A stretch of 64,000 bases of DNA from CALBPI01 sp038521865 (GTDB taxonomy: Bacteria; Pseudomonadota; Gammaproteobacteria; Steroidobacterales; Woeseiaceae), in the NCBI GenBank assembly GCA_038521865.1, contig JBCBKO010000006.1:143701-207700 (forward strand), in the 5' to 3' direction. The translations under genes and the position numbers were made by a program. The notes beneath the pieces are model-generated. The model was not told the origin of the DNA. It saw only the letters and a program-made list of their open reading frames with translations, and made no database searches. This document shows, piece after piece, positions 1 through 9,744 of this stretch (position 1 is the stretch's first letter; each line of letters starts with the position of its first letter).

Positions 1-15
1 TCAAAATACCGGCAG

Positions 16-1359
<1,344 letters not shown>

Positions 1360-1447
1360 AAGCCTGTCCCTTTGCTATGACTTCGGAATCGAAAGTCGTG
1401 TCGCTACCTTGCGACGCTTACAGCATAGACAGGAGGTCGAAGAGAAC

Positions 1448-1463
1448 CGTGAGACAGGTCACA
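1448..1463. promoter_or_regulatory. CRP/Vfr-like operator upstream of fleQ
   Basis: The palindrome CGTGA-GACAGG-TCACA lies 89-104 nt upstream of the fleQ ATG. It fits the CRP/Vfr consensus GTGA-N6-TCAC. A possible minus-strand -10 (TATGCT, 1427-1422) places the site centre about 40 nt upstream of the inferred start. In Pseudomonas, Vfr is known to repress fleQ, so a CRP-type regulator is a reasonable inference. An almost identical site lies between flgL and fliC at 5744-5759. Confidence 0.55.
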
Positions 1464-1547
1464 AATTGTTAGACAAGAACGTCAGAATTTCAGCGTTATG
1501 TCGAGATGATCACATTATGGAAAGTGTGATGGCACTGCGCGTTCAAT

Positions 1548-1811
1548 TCATGTCGAAGCGTAGGCGCGGGCCGCGTTCAGGGTTTTACGAAAACTCGCGA
1601 GATTATCGCGCTCTGCATCACGTGCACTCACCACGACCGCCATCAGTTCTGAGTTCCTCGTCGAGAGGTCTCTCAGTTGTTCCGGGCGCAAGCTCGTCGA
1701 TATTCTCCGAACGAGGTTGTCGCGCTCGCCGGCCAGCGCCAATGCATCGTCCCACTGCCGAGCGTCGACCGCCCGCAATATGCCGTGCTCGATGACCTGA
1801 AGTTCATCCAT
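1548..1811 (-). CDS. fliT: FliT-like flagellar export chaperone
   Basis: This 87-residue, mostly helical and charged protein directly follows fliS, the usual place of fliT. FliT proteins escort the filament cap FliD to the export gate. Sequence similarity within the family is weak, so the call rests mainly on position, size and helical character. The reading frame extends upstream to 1877, but the ATG at 1811 is preferred: it overlaps the fliS stop by 8 nt (ATGGATGA), which suggests translational coupling. Confidence 0.7.
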   Translation of the reverse strand: MDELQVIEHGILRAVDARQWDDALALAGERDNLVRRISTSLRPEQLRDLSTRNSELMAVVVSARDAERDNLASFRKTLNAARAYAST

Positions 1812-2202
1812 TGATCGGCTCACCGATCGCATCCCAAGCAGATTTGATCTCGCGAACAAGCTCGATGACCTCATCAAGGATCGCTATATCGTTATGCAGG
1901 TTGGCATGCAGAAGTTGACGGGACATATAGTCGTATAGTGCGACCAGATTGCCTGCGAGCGTCGCGTCATGGCTCTCGTCGATCGCCACCTGCAACACAT
2001 TGAGCGTCTCTATCGCCATGCCGATCTGCTCACCTTTCATCGCCATTTCATTCGCTTGAATGCCATGGCGTGCCATGCCAAGGCGTGCGATCAGCTTGGC
2101 GAGCAACGACCGAATGATCGCGTAGCCGTCTCCGCTATCGGCAACCTGTTCTGCAGCGGATGCCGAGTATTTCTGAGTGGCGTCTTGGGTGTTGGCGTAC
2201 AT
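1804..2202 (-). CDS. fliS: Flagellin export chaperone FliS
   Basis: FliS (132 residues) binds the C-terminal helix of flagellin in the cytoplasm and prevents premature polymerisation before export. The protein has the family's four-helix layout. It has the typical N-terminal segment around 'YAN..QDATQKY' and the conserved central and C-terminal helices with 'LYDYMSRQLLHAN' and 'EIKSAWDAI'. The ATG at 2202 has an AAGGA site 7 nt upstream, overlapping the fliD stop region. It lies in the order fliD-fliS-fliT and its end overlaps fliT. Confidence 0.95.
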   Translation of the reverse strand: MYANTQDATQKYSASAAEQVADSGDGYAIIRSLLAKLIARLGMARHGIQANEMAMKGEQIGMAIETLNVLQVAIDESHDATLAGNLVALYDYMSRQLLHANLHNDIAILDEVIELVREIKSAWDAIGEPING

Positions 2203-2211
2203 CAGAGATCC

Positions 2212-3603
2212 TTAACTGGCGTTGTTTCCGCCTGGCGTTGGCAAGTTGGAAAGCTGCGCGGCCAAAAAGTTGGATGTATTGTTGAGCTGCGCCAGCAGGC
2301 TGTCGAGCCCGTTGAACTGACGCAGCAAACGCGTTTCGAGGTTAACCAGCCTTTGATTCAAGGCTTCGTTCTGCAGCGCGATCCCGTCGATGCTGCTTTG
2401 AATCCCGTCGGTGCGCGTTTCCAAGATGCCATCGGAACCGGTGAAGGAGTCGATGACGCCTGTCAACCTCGAGACGTAACCGTCGTCCGCCGAAAACAGG
2501 TTTTGCACCGCTCGGAAATTGTCCGCGAGGATCGTGTCCAAGCGTGCATCGTCGATATTGAGTTTGCCATTCTCATCCAGGCTGATACCAATCTCAGTCA
2601 GAGTATCCAGAGAAGCGGCTGCGCTTGCCGTGTTCTCAGAAAGTTCGGTTCTCAAGAGGTTCGTGACGGATCGTAGTGTCGCGTCGCCCTGCAAAGGGCC
2701 CGCCTCGTTCGTGTCCGGATTGAACGCGGCGAGCTGGTTGACCGTATCCACGAACGAGTTATAGGCCACGGTAAAGGTCGACAGTGCACCTTTAACCGCG
2801 TCAGTATCATTGGTTACGGAGACTCTCACCGTCTCACCTTCGGTCGCTGCTCGGGCGGTGAACGTCACGCCGTCGATGACAGAGTCAAACGTATTTGTCG
2901 CACTGAATACGTCGAGTGTATTCACTCTGGCCTGTGCATCCAGTGCTTCCTGAGAAAGTGTCAGCGGATTGCTGCCCGCCGCCGGATCGAATGTGAGGGC
3001 TGCGAGCCCGCCATCACCGCCACTCTGGCTAATGCTTACCGCGGCATCACTGCCGGTTTCGGAACCTGAAAACACGATGACGCTGCCACTGGCTGCGTTG
3101 ATGATCGATGCCTCGATGCCGGTGTTGTCTTCCGAGTTGTTGATCGCATCGCGAATCGCAGCGAGCGTGTTGTTCTCGCCATCGATTTCGACCGAGAACG
3201 ACTCACCGCCTGTGGTCAGGGTGAGTGTGCCGGTGCCGATGGCTGCCGACTGACTGGCGAAGACCCCGGAAGTTAATCGAGCACTCGTTGCACGACGTAC
3301 GATCTCGATTTCATATTCGCCTGGAACAGCATCTGTGTCGGTGGTAACTCGCACCGACTCTTCATCGCTGCTGGTTGCTGACCGTGCTGCCGTGATCTCG
3401 GCCTCACTCAGCCTCTCGGCAGCGGTTTTAAACTCGTCGAGTGCTGCTCGGAGACTACCGAGCGCTGAGAGCTCGCCCTGGAAACGCGTCTCGCGGACAA
3501 GCAAGCGTTGTGACGTGGCCTGCCCTTCTGCGGCCACCAGCTGCTGCACCAGTCCCTGGATATCCAGACCGGAACCGATGCCCGATGAGACTATACCGAC
3601 CAT
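2212..3603 (-). CDS. fliD: Flagellar filament cap protein FliD (HAP2)
   Basis: FliD (463 residues) forms the pentameric cap that folds flagellin at the filament tip. The N-terminal FliD_N region begins with the hallmark 'GIGSGLDIQGLVQQLV', followed by a helical segment. The central variable domain is rich in Ser, Thr, Gly and Ala. The C-terminal FliD_C domain ends in coiled-coil helices containing 'LNQRLVNLETRLLRQFNGLDSLLAQLN'-type heptads. The length is usual for the family. The start at 3603 has an AAGGAA ribosome site. It lies between flaG and fliS. Confidence 0.95.
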   Translation of the reverse strand: MVGIVSSGIGSGLDIQGLVQQLVAAEGQATSQRLLVRETRFQGELSALGSLRAALDEFKTAAERLSEAEITAARSATSSDEESVRVTTDTDAVPGEYEIEIVRRATSARLTSGVFASQSAAIGTGTLTLTTGGESFSVEIDGENNTLAAIRDAINNSEDNTGIEASIINAASGSVIVFSGSETGSDAAVSISQSGGDGGLAALTFDPAAGSNPLTLSQEALDAQARVNTLDVFSATNTFDSVIDGVTFTARAATEGETVRVSVTNDTDAVKGALSTFTVAYNSFVDTVNQLAAFNPDTNEAGPLQGDATLRSVTNLLRTELSENTASAAASLDTLTEIGISLDENGKLNIDDARLDTILADNFRAVQNLFSADDGYVSRLTGVIDSFTGSDGILETRTDGIQSSIDGIALQNEALNQRLVNLETRLLRQFNGLDSLLAQLNNTSNFLAAQLSNLPTPGGNNAS

Positions 3604-3624
3604 ATCAACATTCCTTTGCTGCGA

Positions 3625-4029
3625 TCAGACGAAATCCGCGATGAGCGTTGGTAATCCATCCAGACCCTTCGCCTGGGCGTCTACCACCGCCTCCGGTGGT
3701 AACTGACGGATAATCTCGCCGGTTACCCGGTCGAGCACCTTGATGATGACCATGTCATTCTCACGATCGCTTTCGAATTTCAGTTGTGGCGCTACGCGTT
3801 GGGCCATCTCACGAATCTCCGCAAGCGCTTGCTCAACCGCCGCATCATCCACAACAACCTCGGCTGGAACCTCGCTTGGTGGCGCGGTAACGGCAGCGCC
3901 GGGTGCAAGTCCGTCTGCACGCTGAGCGCCACCTGGGACGCTCCGCGTCCCATCATCTTCTGTGGCTTTCGCCGTTCCCGCCGCAGCAGACTTAGCCACC
4001 GCAAGGGAAATTCCATCAATCTTTTCCAT
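3625..4029 (-). CDS. flaG: FlaG family protein
   Basis: This is a 134-residue FlaG-domain protein. The N-terminal half is low-complexity and rich in Ala, Pro and Glu. The C-terminal half carries the FlaG signature, including a segment resembling 'RVAPQLKFESDREND' followed by 'IIKVLDRVTGEIIRQLPPE'. FlaG proteins influence filament length and sit between fliC and fliD in polar flagellar clusters. The open frame extends to 4065, but ATG 4029 is chosen because it follows a GAGGGGA ribosome site and starts with 'MEKIDGIS'. Confidence 0.9.
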   Translation of the reverse strand: MEKIDGISLAVAKSAAAGTAKATEDDGTRSVPGGAQRADGLAPGAAVTAPPSEVPAEVVVDDAAVEQALAEIREMAQRVAPQLKFESDRENDMVIIKVLDRVTGEIIRQLPPEAVVDAQAKGLDGLPTLIADFV

Positions 4030-4088
4030 GTTGATCCCCTCAGACAGGAGCGGCTTCCTTGCCACTCCGCCAGGACATCAGCGATCGC

Positions 4089-5537
4089 TTACTGCAGCAG
4101 GCTCAAAGCAAGCTGAGGCTGAGCATTCGCCTGAGTCAGGACCGATACGCCGGCCTGCTGCAGGATCTGTGCTTTTGTCAGCTGTGCTGTTTCTGCCGCG
4201 AAGTCAGCGTCGAGAATCCGGCCGCGTGAGGCGGACAGGTTCTCGCTGACGGTCTGCAGGTTTGCAATCGTTGAATCGAATCGGTTCTGGATAGCACCGA
4301 ACTCAGAGCGCAGAGATGCGATCGTTGTCAGCGCAGCATCCACACGCTGAATGGCTTCTTCAGCGTTGGTGACGGTGTCTACCGACACGTTATCCAGGCC
4401 CGAAGTATCACGAGCAATCGAGGTGTTACCGGTAAAGCCGATCAGAGCTTCACCACCGCCGGTGATCGAGATGTTGTCAGTCGCCGTCAGCGTAATCTGA
4501 CCGCGGTTGACCACGTTATCCGCAGTGCCCGCGAGCGAACCAGCAACGCCTGCGTCCGTCAAGCCGCCTGCCGTACCGGTACCTGCAACCGTCTGCAGAA
4601 TGTCGATGTTACGACCGTCGACCGCGGTGAACGTGACGTCCGTGCCGTCGGTTGAAGCGGTAACACCCGTGTCATTGGCGAACAAGTTGACTCGGTCGAC
4701 GAGGTTCTGAGCGGTAATCGTTGCGCCGCCGCTAACCGCTTCCGCGGTGAAGATCGCTTCGCCGTTGATTTCCAGCGTGAAGGTTTCGTCACCGTCGTCA
4801 GCAGCACCTTCAGCCAACGTTGTGAACGCGCTGACCGCCGTGGTGGTCGCCGTCGCCGTCAACCCGGTGACACCCGAGTTATTGATCGCCGTGGCTTTAT
4901 CACCCGCGCTGTCCGAAGCAGAAGGACCAATCTCAACTGCAGCGCCACCGCCAACAGCGATCGACAGGTTACCTGCAGCGATCGCCGTGTTGTTCACCGC
5001 GGCACCCTGCAGCGTCGCAATCTGACCGATCTGCGAAGTACGAACACCGGTGGTCAGGGAGACGTTGATCTTCTCGCCGACGTTAGCGCCGACCTGGAAG
5101 CCCGCGTTACCGAAGGTACCGTCCAGAACTTTCAATCCGTTGAAAGAGGTCTGAGAGGCGATTCGCTCGACCTCCGCAAGGCGCTGCTGAACTTCTTCGT
5201 TCAACGCCGCACGGTCAGAGGTAGAGTTGGTTGCGTTCGCAGACTGTACAGACAGCTCACGGATACGCTGGAGGTTGTTGGTCAGCTCACCGAGTGCACT
5301 CTCCGCGGTCTGTGCCAGAGAGATACCATCAGAAGCGTTTCGTACAGCCTGGTTCAGGCCGCGAATCTGCGTCGTAAAACGCTCGGAAATCGCCAGACCG
5401 GCAGCATCGTCTTTTGCTGAGTTGATGCGGAGACCGGTAGACAATCGCTCCAGAGCGGTGTTCAACAAACCCTGCGAACGGCTTAGGTTCCGCTGGGCGT
5501 TGAGTGACGCTACGTTGGTGTTAATCGACTGTGTCAT
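4089..5537 (-). CDS. fliC: Flagellin
   Basis: This 482-residue flagellin is the filament subunit. The N-terminal D0/D1 region includes 'INTNVASLNAQRNL', 'GLRINSAKDDAAGLAI' and 'LQRIRELSVQSAN'. The last carries the arginine of the region recognised by TLR5 in gamma- and betaproteobacterial flagellins. The central domain (about 180-390) is variable and rich in Ala, Thr and Gly. The C-terminal D1/D0 region has 'NLSASRGRILDADFAAETAQ' and ends in LSLLQ, the export and chaperone-binding end. Only one flagellin gene is present in the window. It is transcribed from a sigma-28 promoter at 5636-5662. Confidence 0.97.
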   Translation of the reverse strand: MTQSINTNVASLNAQRNLSRSQGLLNTALERLSTGLRINSAKDDAAGLAISERFTTQIRGLNQAVRNASDGISLAQTAESALGELTNNLQRIRELSVQSANATNSTSDRAALNEEVQQRLAEVERIASQTSFNGLKVLDGTFGNAGFQVGANVGEKINVSLTTGVRTSQIGQIATLQGAAVNNTAIAAGNLSIAVGGGAAVEIGPSASDSAGDKATAINNSGVTGLTATATTTAVSAFTTLAEGAADDGDETFTLEINGEAIFTAEAVSGGATITAQNLVDRVNLFANDTGVTASTDGTDVTFTAVDGRNIDILQTVAGTGTAGGLTDAGVAGSLAGTADNVVNRGQITLTATDNISITGGGEALIGFTGNTSIARDTSGLDNVSVDTVTNAEEAIQRVDAALTTIASLRSEFGAIQNRFDSTIANLQTVSENLSASRGRILDADFAAETAQLTKAQILQQAGVSVLTQANAQPQLALSLLQ

Positions 5538-5635
5538 GAGTTAAAGACTCCTAGTTTTGCTACTGTCCGGCTCGCATTCCGCTACCGGTTACGCGACTCA
5601 TCATGTGCATGCACTTTGCGAGTCGCTCCCAACAG

Positions 5636-5662
5636 TTATCGTGTAAGCGTCAATTTTCTTTA
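5636..5662 (-). promoter_or_regulatory. Sigma-28 (FliA) promoter of fliC
   Basis: Read on the minus strand, TAAAGAAA (5662-5655), 11 nt, then CACGATAA (5643-5636). The sigma-28 consensus is TAAAGTTT-N11-GCCGATAA; spacing is exact and the -10 keeps the CGATAA core. Transcription would begin near 5629, giving a leader of about 90 nt before the fliC ATG. Confidence 0.85.
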
Positions 5663-5743
5663 GGGTTTTCTATGTCAATCAACCGTCGAGACCATCGACG
5701 AAAAAATCCGGCTCGCGGAGGCTTGAGCAAGAGATTTGCAAAA

Positions 5744-5759
5744 CGTGATACAGGTCACG
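5744..5759. promoter_or_regulatory. CRP/Vfr-like operator between flgL and fliC
   Basis: The palindrome CGTGA-TACAGG-TCACG matches the site upstream of fleQ (1448-1463) at 14 of 16 positions, including the spacer ACAGG. It lies just beyond the flgL stop, about 120 nt upstream of the predicted fliC transcription start. The repeat of the spacer suggests a specific binding site rather than a chance palindrome. Confidence 0.5.
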
Positions 5760-5775
5760 CAGCCGGCCAGTAACG

Positions 5776-6969
5776 CTAGAGGAAGTTAAACAATGACAGC
5801 GATTGCACGCGGATAAATGACTGCTGTGCGGCCTCAAGTGCCGATGCCTGTGCAGCCAGTCGCGAAGCGGCTTCCGCGAGATCGAGGTCCTGCACGCCGG
5901 CTAAAGCTTCCTGAAGCACCAGCTCCGTGCCGAGATTGGTATCCAGCTGGGACTCAGCGGCAGACAACCTCGATCCGATGCTCGTTCTGACCTCAAGGAC
6001 GCTCTCAAGCGCACGGTCCAAACCCTCAAGGCCACGATTGAGAGCACTATCGAGAACAGCACGCTCCTGTGGATCGTCCGAGTCCGTCGCAAGTGCATCT
6101 GCAATGCCCTGCACGATAGAAAACAAGTCGCTATTCGGTGCTGGATCGACGGCGAAGGAATCACCGACATCAGGTTCACCGTCGATGCGCACGCGAGCCG
6201 GACCGGCGGCAATGGTATCGCCAGGCGCGAAAGCGCCGGTAGACACGACCGCGCCGAGAGCATCACGAACCTCAAAAGTGTCAGGTGCGACAAACACGAT
6301 ATCGAAGCGTTCGAAATTGTAGTTCTGCACGCGCCCTTGCACTTCGTTGACGGCGACGCCCGTACCGGTATTCGCGGGCGCGCGGGTCACCAGCACCTGA
6401 CCGTTGCCTTCACGGATTCGACCAAAAATCTCATCGCCCGAATTGGTATCAGGAATTTGTCGACTGGCAGACACCTGAATGAACCGTTGCCCATCATCGC
6501 CGTTGTAGGTGAATCCTGTCGCGGTACGCGAGAACGGCTGTGTACCCGCCTGAAAACCGGAAAACAAAAACTGGTCGCTCGCATCACGGGTATTCGCAAG
6601 ACCGAGAAGATCCTCGATACTCTCGTTCAACTCAGTCGCAATAAACGCTCGAGTCTCGTTCGTCTGGGACGCATTGACACCTTGTAAAGTGAGCTCGCGA
6701 ACGCGTTGCAGTGTTTCTGTAACACGGGTCAGTGTGTCCTCGGATAGCCGTAATCGGTTGCTCGCCAGATCAGTATTGCGCTGATACTGCTCAAGTGTCG
6801 CAAGCGACTCCTGATAGTCGAGAATTCGTGCCGCGCCATTAGGGTCGTCCGACGGCTGCTGAATTCTGCGTCCCGTTGCAATTTGCTCCTGCACCGCATT
6901 CAGCTCGCGCTGCACACTCTGAATGTTGTTGACCGCCCTGTTGAAAAATCCGAGGTTACTGACACGCAT
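5776..6969 (-). CDS. flgL: Flagellar hook-filament junction protein FlgL (HAP3)
   Basis: FlgL (397 residues) links the hook-side junction protein FlgK to the filament. The N-terminal flagellin-like helices contain 'IATGRRIQQPSDDPNGAAR' and 'LQRVRELTLQGVN'. The C-terminal helices contain 'ASRLAAQASALEAAQQSF' and end in SLFNFL, as in other FlgL proteins. The start at 6969 follows a TAGGA ribosome site. It lies 13 nt after flgK and ends the long flg transcription unit. Confidence 0.95.
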   Translation of the reverse strand: MRVSNLGFFNRAVNNIQSVQRELNAVQEQIATGRRIQQPSDDPNGAARILDYQESLATLEQYQRNTDLASNRLRLSEDTLTRVTETLQRVRELTLQGVNASQTNETRAFIATELNESIEDLLGLANTRDASDQFLFSGFQAGTQPFSRTATGFTYNGDDGQRFIQVSASRQIPDTNSGDEIFGRIREGNGQVLVTRAPANTGTGVAVNEVQGRVQNYNFERFDIVFVAPDTFEVRDALGAVVSTGAFAPGDTIAAGPARVRIDGEPDVGDSFAVDPAPNSDLFSIVQGIADALATDSDDPQERAVLDSALNRGLEGLDRALESVLEVRTSIGSRLSAAESQLDTNLGTELVLQEALAGVQDLDLAEAASRLAAQASALEAAQQSFIRVQSLSLFNFL

Positions 6970-6982
6970 GGGTTCCTAACTC

Positions 6983-8860
6983 CTATCGCCGGGTCGCGTT
7001 CAGCAGCACATCGAACAACTCGCTACCGATGCTGACCACCTGAGCTGCAGCCTGATACGCCTGCTGGAAACGGATGAGGTCTGCCGCCTCTTCGTCCAGG
7101 TTGACACCCGAGACCTCGAGACGGCGGCTTTCAGCGCTTTCCAGCACCACTTGCTGGGCCTCTGCACTGGCTTGCGCACGTGCGGTTACGCTGCCGACAT
7201 CTGCGACCAACTGTGCGTAGGCCTGACCGATCGATAGCGTGCCGTCTTGCAGAACTTCTGTGTCCTGAGTCGCTGCCAGAAGCAGCGCATTGCGATTATC
7301 ACCCTCGGCAGCCGTATTGCGCCCGATCGTGAACTGATCGCCCGCGACAGGGGTGCCGGAAACCTGAAACTCAGCGCCATTGATCGTGATAGGTGAACCT
7401 GCAGTGAATACCTGAGCAGGTCCACCGTTAACCTGAAACGAAGTCGGCGAAACAAACGTTATCGTCGCGTTATCCAGCAAATTCGGGTTCGTGAAATCAA
7501 TCACCGTACCGTCATCGATGCTGGCATCGCTGAGGTTGCTCGTGGCCGCTTCCCCTCGCAACAGTCCAGCAGCAGCGAATGCATTGCCGTTTCGCGCCGT
7601 CAGACCCAACCCGTCAATCGCGGCAAGCGTCGGCTCTATGCTGAATTGGTCTCCATCGTCGGTTGATCCGCTGAGCACAATCGCAAGCCCACCGGCACGA
7701 AACGGGTCCGTATTGGTTCCGGAACCGGTCAGCGGCAGAACTTCACCGGTGTCACTCCGCACAACGCGGAAACCGGCACCATCATCAATAAATCGATAGT
7801 TGCTATCGCGGATCTGTCCCAGGTCCTCAATGGTGACGGCAATCGAACCCGTTCCGGAGTTGGATGTGGACGCCACCACCTGAGGGCCACCAATAGAGAA
7901 GATGTCCTGTCCGAAATCGCCAAACGCATCAAAGCCTTGTGCGTTCTGCGTGTTAAATGTCTCAACGAAGCTACTAGCTGTCGCTCCTAACGCCCGACGA
8001 CTGGGATCGAGCACATCGTTCTGAAATTCCAGGAGCGCGCCGAGTGTGCCACCTGTCAGTACGTTTTCAATCGGAATCGTGCCATTAAGGCCCTCATAAA
8101 CCACCTCACGGCGGGTGGGATCGAATTCGGACTGGCGGACGTCGATCGGGAACTGTTGCGTACCCACTACCAACGACAGGCCGTTGCCGATGAACAGGTT
8201 GATGTTGCCCGATGCATCTGTGACGGTTGCAACATCCACACGCTCTGCCAACTGGCGTACGACTTCGTCACGCTGGTCGAGCAGATCATTGGGTTGCGCG
8301 TTGCCGTCACCACGACCGATTTGCTGGTTCAATTGCGCAAGCTGCGTGGCCAGCTGATTGATCTCAGCGACGGATTGCTCAATGGCCTGAGTGGATTCGC
8401 GAGTCGTTTCAACCAGTCGCTGGTCGAGCGCATCGAATCTCGCGACCAGATTGCCCGCCTCGGCGAAGACCGCAGTGCGAGTGGCCGAACTGGGGTCACT
8501 CGAGAAGTCCTGTACAGCAGCGTAGAACGAGGACAGCGCCGGCGATAAACCACCCGCCGGATCCGCCAGCAGGTCATCGACTCGAGCGGCAAAGCTCGCC
8601 AGCGTTGAGAATCTCGATGCCGAGGAACCCGCAGTTTGAACTTGTTGAGTCAGAAATTCGCTGTAGCTGCGCGTAATTGATCCAACCTCAACGCCACGGC
8701 CGAGAAAGCCGAAACCCACGAACTGCGGGGTACGCGCCTGCAGCGTCACGTTCTGACGACTGTAGCCGGGCGTGTTTGCATTGGCGATGTTCTGAGCCAC
8801 GGTATCCAGTGATCGCTGAAAGGCGATCAGCGCATCCGTGCCGGTGCTGATAATAGTCAC
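6983..8860 (-). CDS. flgK: Flagellar hook-associated protein FlgK (HAP1)
   Basis: FlgK (625 residues) forms the first junction layer on the hook. The N-terminus has the axial-protein helix ending in 'QNIANANTPGYSRQ'. The C-terminus has 'VNLDEEAADLIRFQQAYQAA', the conserved FlgK end motif. The middle is a large variable domain. It lies between flgJ (15 nt) and flgL (13 nt) in the same transcription unit. Confidence 0.96.
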   Translation of the reverse strand: MTIISTGTDALIAFQRSLDTVAQNIANANTPGYSRQNVTLQARTPQFVGFGFLGRGVEVGSITRSYSEFLTQQVQTAGSSASRFSTLASFAARVDDLLADPAGGLSPALSSFYAAVQDFSSDPSSATRTAVFAEAGNLVARFDALDQRLVETTRESTQAIEQSVAEINQLATQLAQLNQQIGRGDGNAQPNDLLDQRDEVVRQLAERVDVATVTDASGNINLFIGNGLSLVVGTQQFPIDVRQSEFDPTRREVVYEGLNGTIPIENVLTGGTLGALLEFQNDVLDPSRRALGATASSFVETFNTQNAQGFDAFGDFGQDIFSIGGPQVVASTSNSGTGSIAVTIEDLGQIRDSNYRFIDDGAGFRVVRSDTGEVLPLTGSGTNTDPFRAGGLAIVLSGSTDDGDQFSIEPTLAAIDGLGLTARNGNAFAAAGLLRGEAATSNLSDASIDDGTVIDFTNPNLLDNATITFVSPTSFQVNGGPAQVFTAGSPITINGAEFQVSGTPVAGDQFTIGRNTAAEGDNRNALLLAATQDTEVLQDGTLSIGQAYAQLVADVGSVTARAQASAEAQQVVLESAESRRLEVSGVNLDEEAADLIRFQQAYQAAAQVVSIGSELFDVLLNATRR

Positions 8861-8875
8861 AGCTAGTGCTCCCCT

Positions 8876-9742
8876 TTATGGGCGACGGCCGGATTCCGAC
8901 GTAGCCTGTTGAGTTGATAGCGACAACAGATCGTCCTGCTTGAGTGCCGCCAATGCGTCGCGCATAGTCTCGCTGCCCGCTATCCGACGAATCTTGTGCG
9001 CATAATTTGGGTCGGTCGCGTAACCGGCGGCCTGCAATGCATCGGCAAAGCCGCCAACATCGTTGCCGGTGTTCGAGACCGACTGGTATCGAGATTTGCT
9101 CAGAAACGAAGCGTAGTCGGAGAAACTGGCCTCGAGAGACGGGTATGCCCGAAATGCGGCTCGTTCACGTTGTGCCGTGCCGTCACGAAATTCCAGCGTG
9201 GCCTGGTCAACCTTATCCCCTCCCCAGCTCCCGCCTGCCTTGATGCCGAACAGGTTGTTGCTCTGCTGGCGCTCGGACACGGGCACCTTTTGGCCCCATC
9301 CTGTTTCCAATGCAGCCTGCGACAACACGGCGAGCGGAGAGACGCCGAGACGTTCCGCGGCTTTCTTCGCATGCGGCAAGACGTCGGCGACAAACGATTT
9401 GGGATCGGACCATCCCGCCGGCGATTCATGAACGACGGCCTTCGTCACTTGAATGGGTGCTCGCGGCTGCATTTGCGAAACGATCATGTCCGCAAGTCCG
9501 ATACCACCGCGCTCCGCCGTGTCCGCGGCTAACTGTTGATCAAGTAGATCGCGATAGACCTGGTGTCCACCAGTGTCGGGAAAGAAGGGGTCGCCGAAGC
9601 TGGCGTCTCGCATGCTCTTCAGCATCTGCTGCACGAAGAGCGCTTCAAACTGCTCCGCTACCGACCGTAGCGCACCATCATCATTCGCTTGGGCATCGGC
9701 TCGAAGCGCCGCGTACTGAGTGAAGTCGGTGACACTCGTCAT
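8876..9742 (-). CDS. flgJ: Flagellar rod-cap protein and peptidoglycan hydrolase FlgJ
   Basis: FlgJ (288 residues) combines two functions. The N-terminal rod-capping domain (about 1-100) contains 'EQFEALFVQQMLKSMRDA'. The C-terminal glucosaminidase domain (about 125-275) opens a gap in the murein for the growing rod and keeps the catalytic-region motif 'SQAALETGWGQ' and 'NLFGIKAGGSW'. This dual form is typical of beta- and gammaproteobacteria. Only 2 nt separate it from flgI. Confidence 0.95.
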   Translation of the reverse strand: MTSVTDFTQYAALRADAQANDDGALRSVAEQFEALFVQQMLKSMRDASFGDPFFPDTGGHQVYRDLLDQQLAADTAERGGIGLADMIVSQMQPRAPIQVTKAVVHESPAGWSDPKSFVADVLPHAKKAAERLGVSPLAVLSQAALETGWGQKVPVSERQQSNNLFGIKAGGSWGGDKVDQATLEFRDGTAQRERAAFRAYPSLEASFSDYASFLSKSRYQSVSNTGNDVGGFADALQAAGYATDPNYAHKIRRIAGSETMRDALAALKQDDLLSLSTQQATSESGRRP

Positions 9743-9744
9743 AG

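Noticed and set aside
4030..4088. Possible sigma-54 promoter before flaG
   Set aside because: TGGCA with GC at the right distance exists, but the -12 element TTGC is absent (CCGC), so it is too weak.
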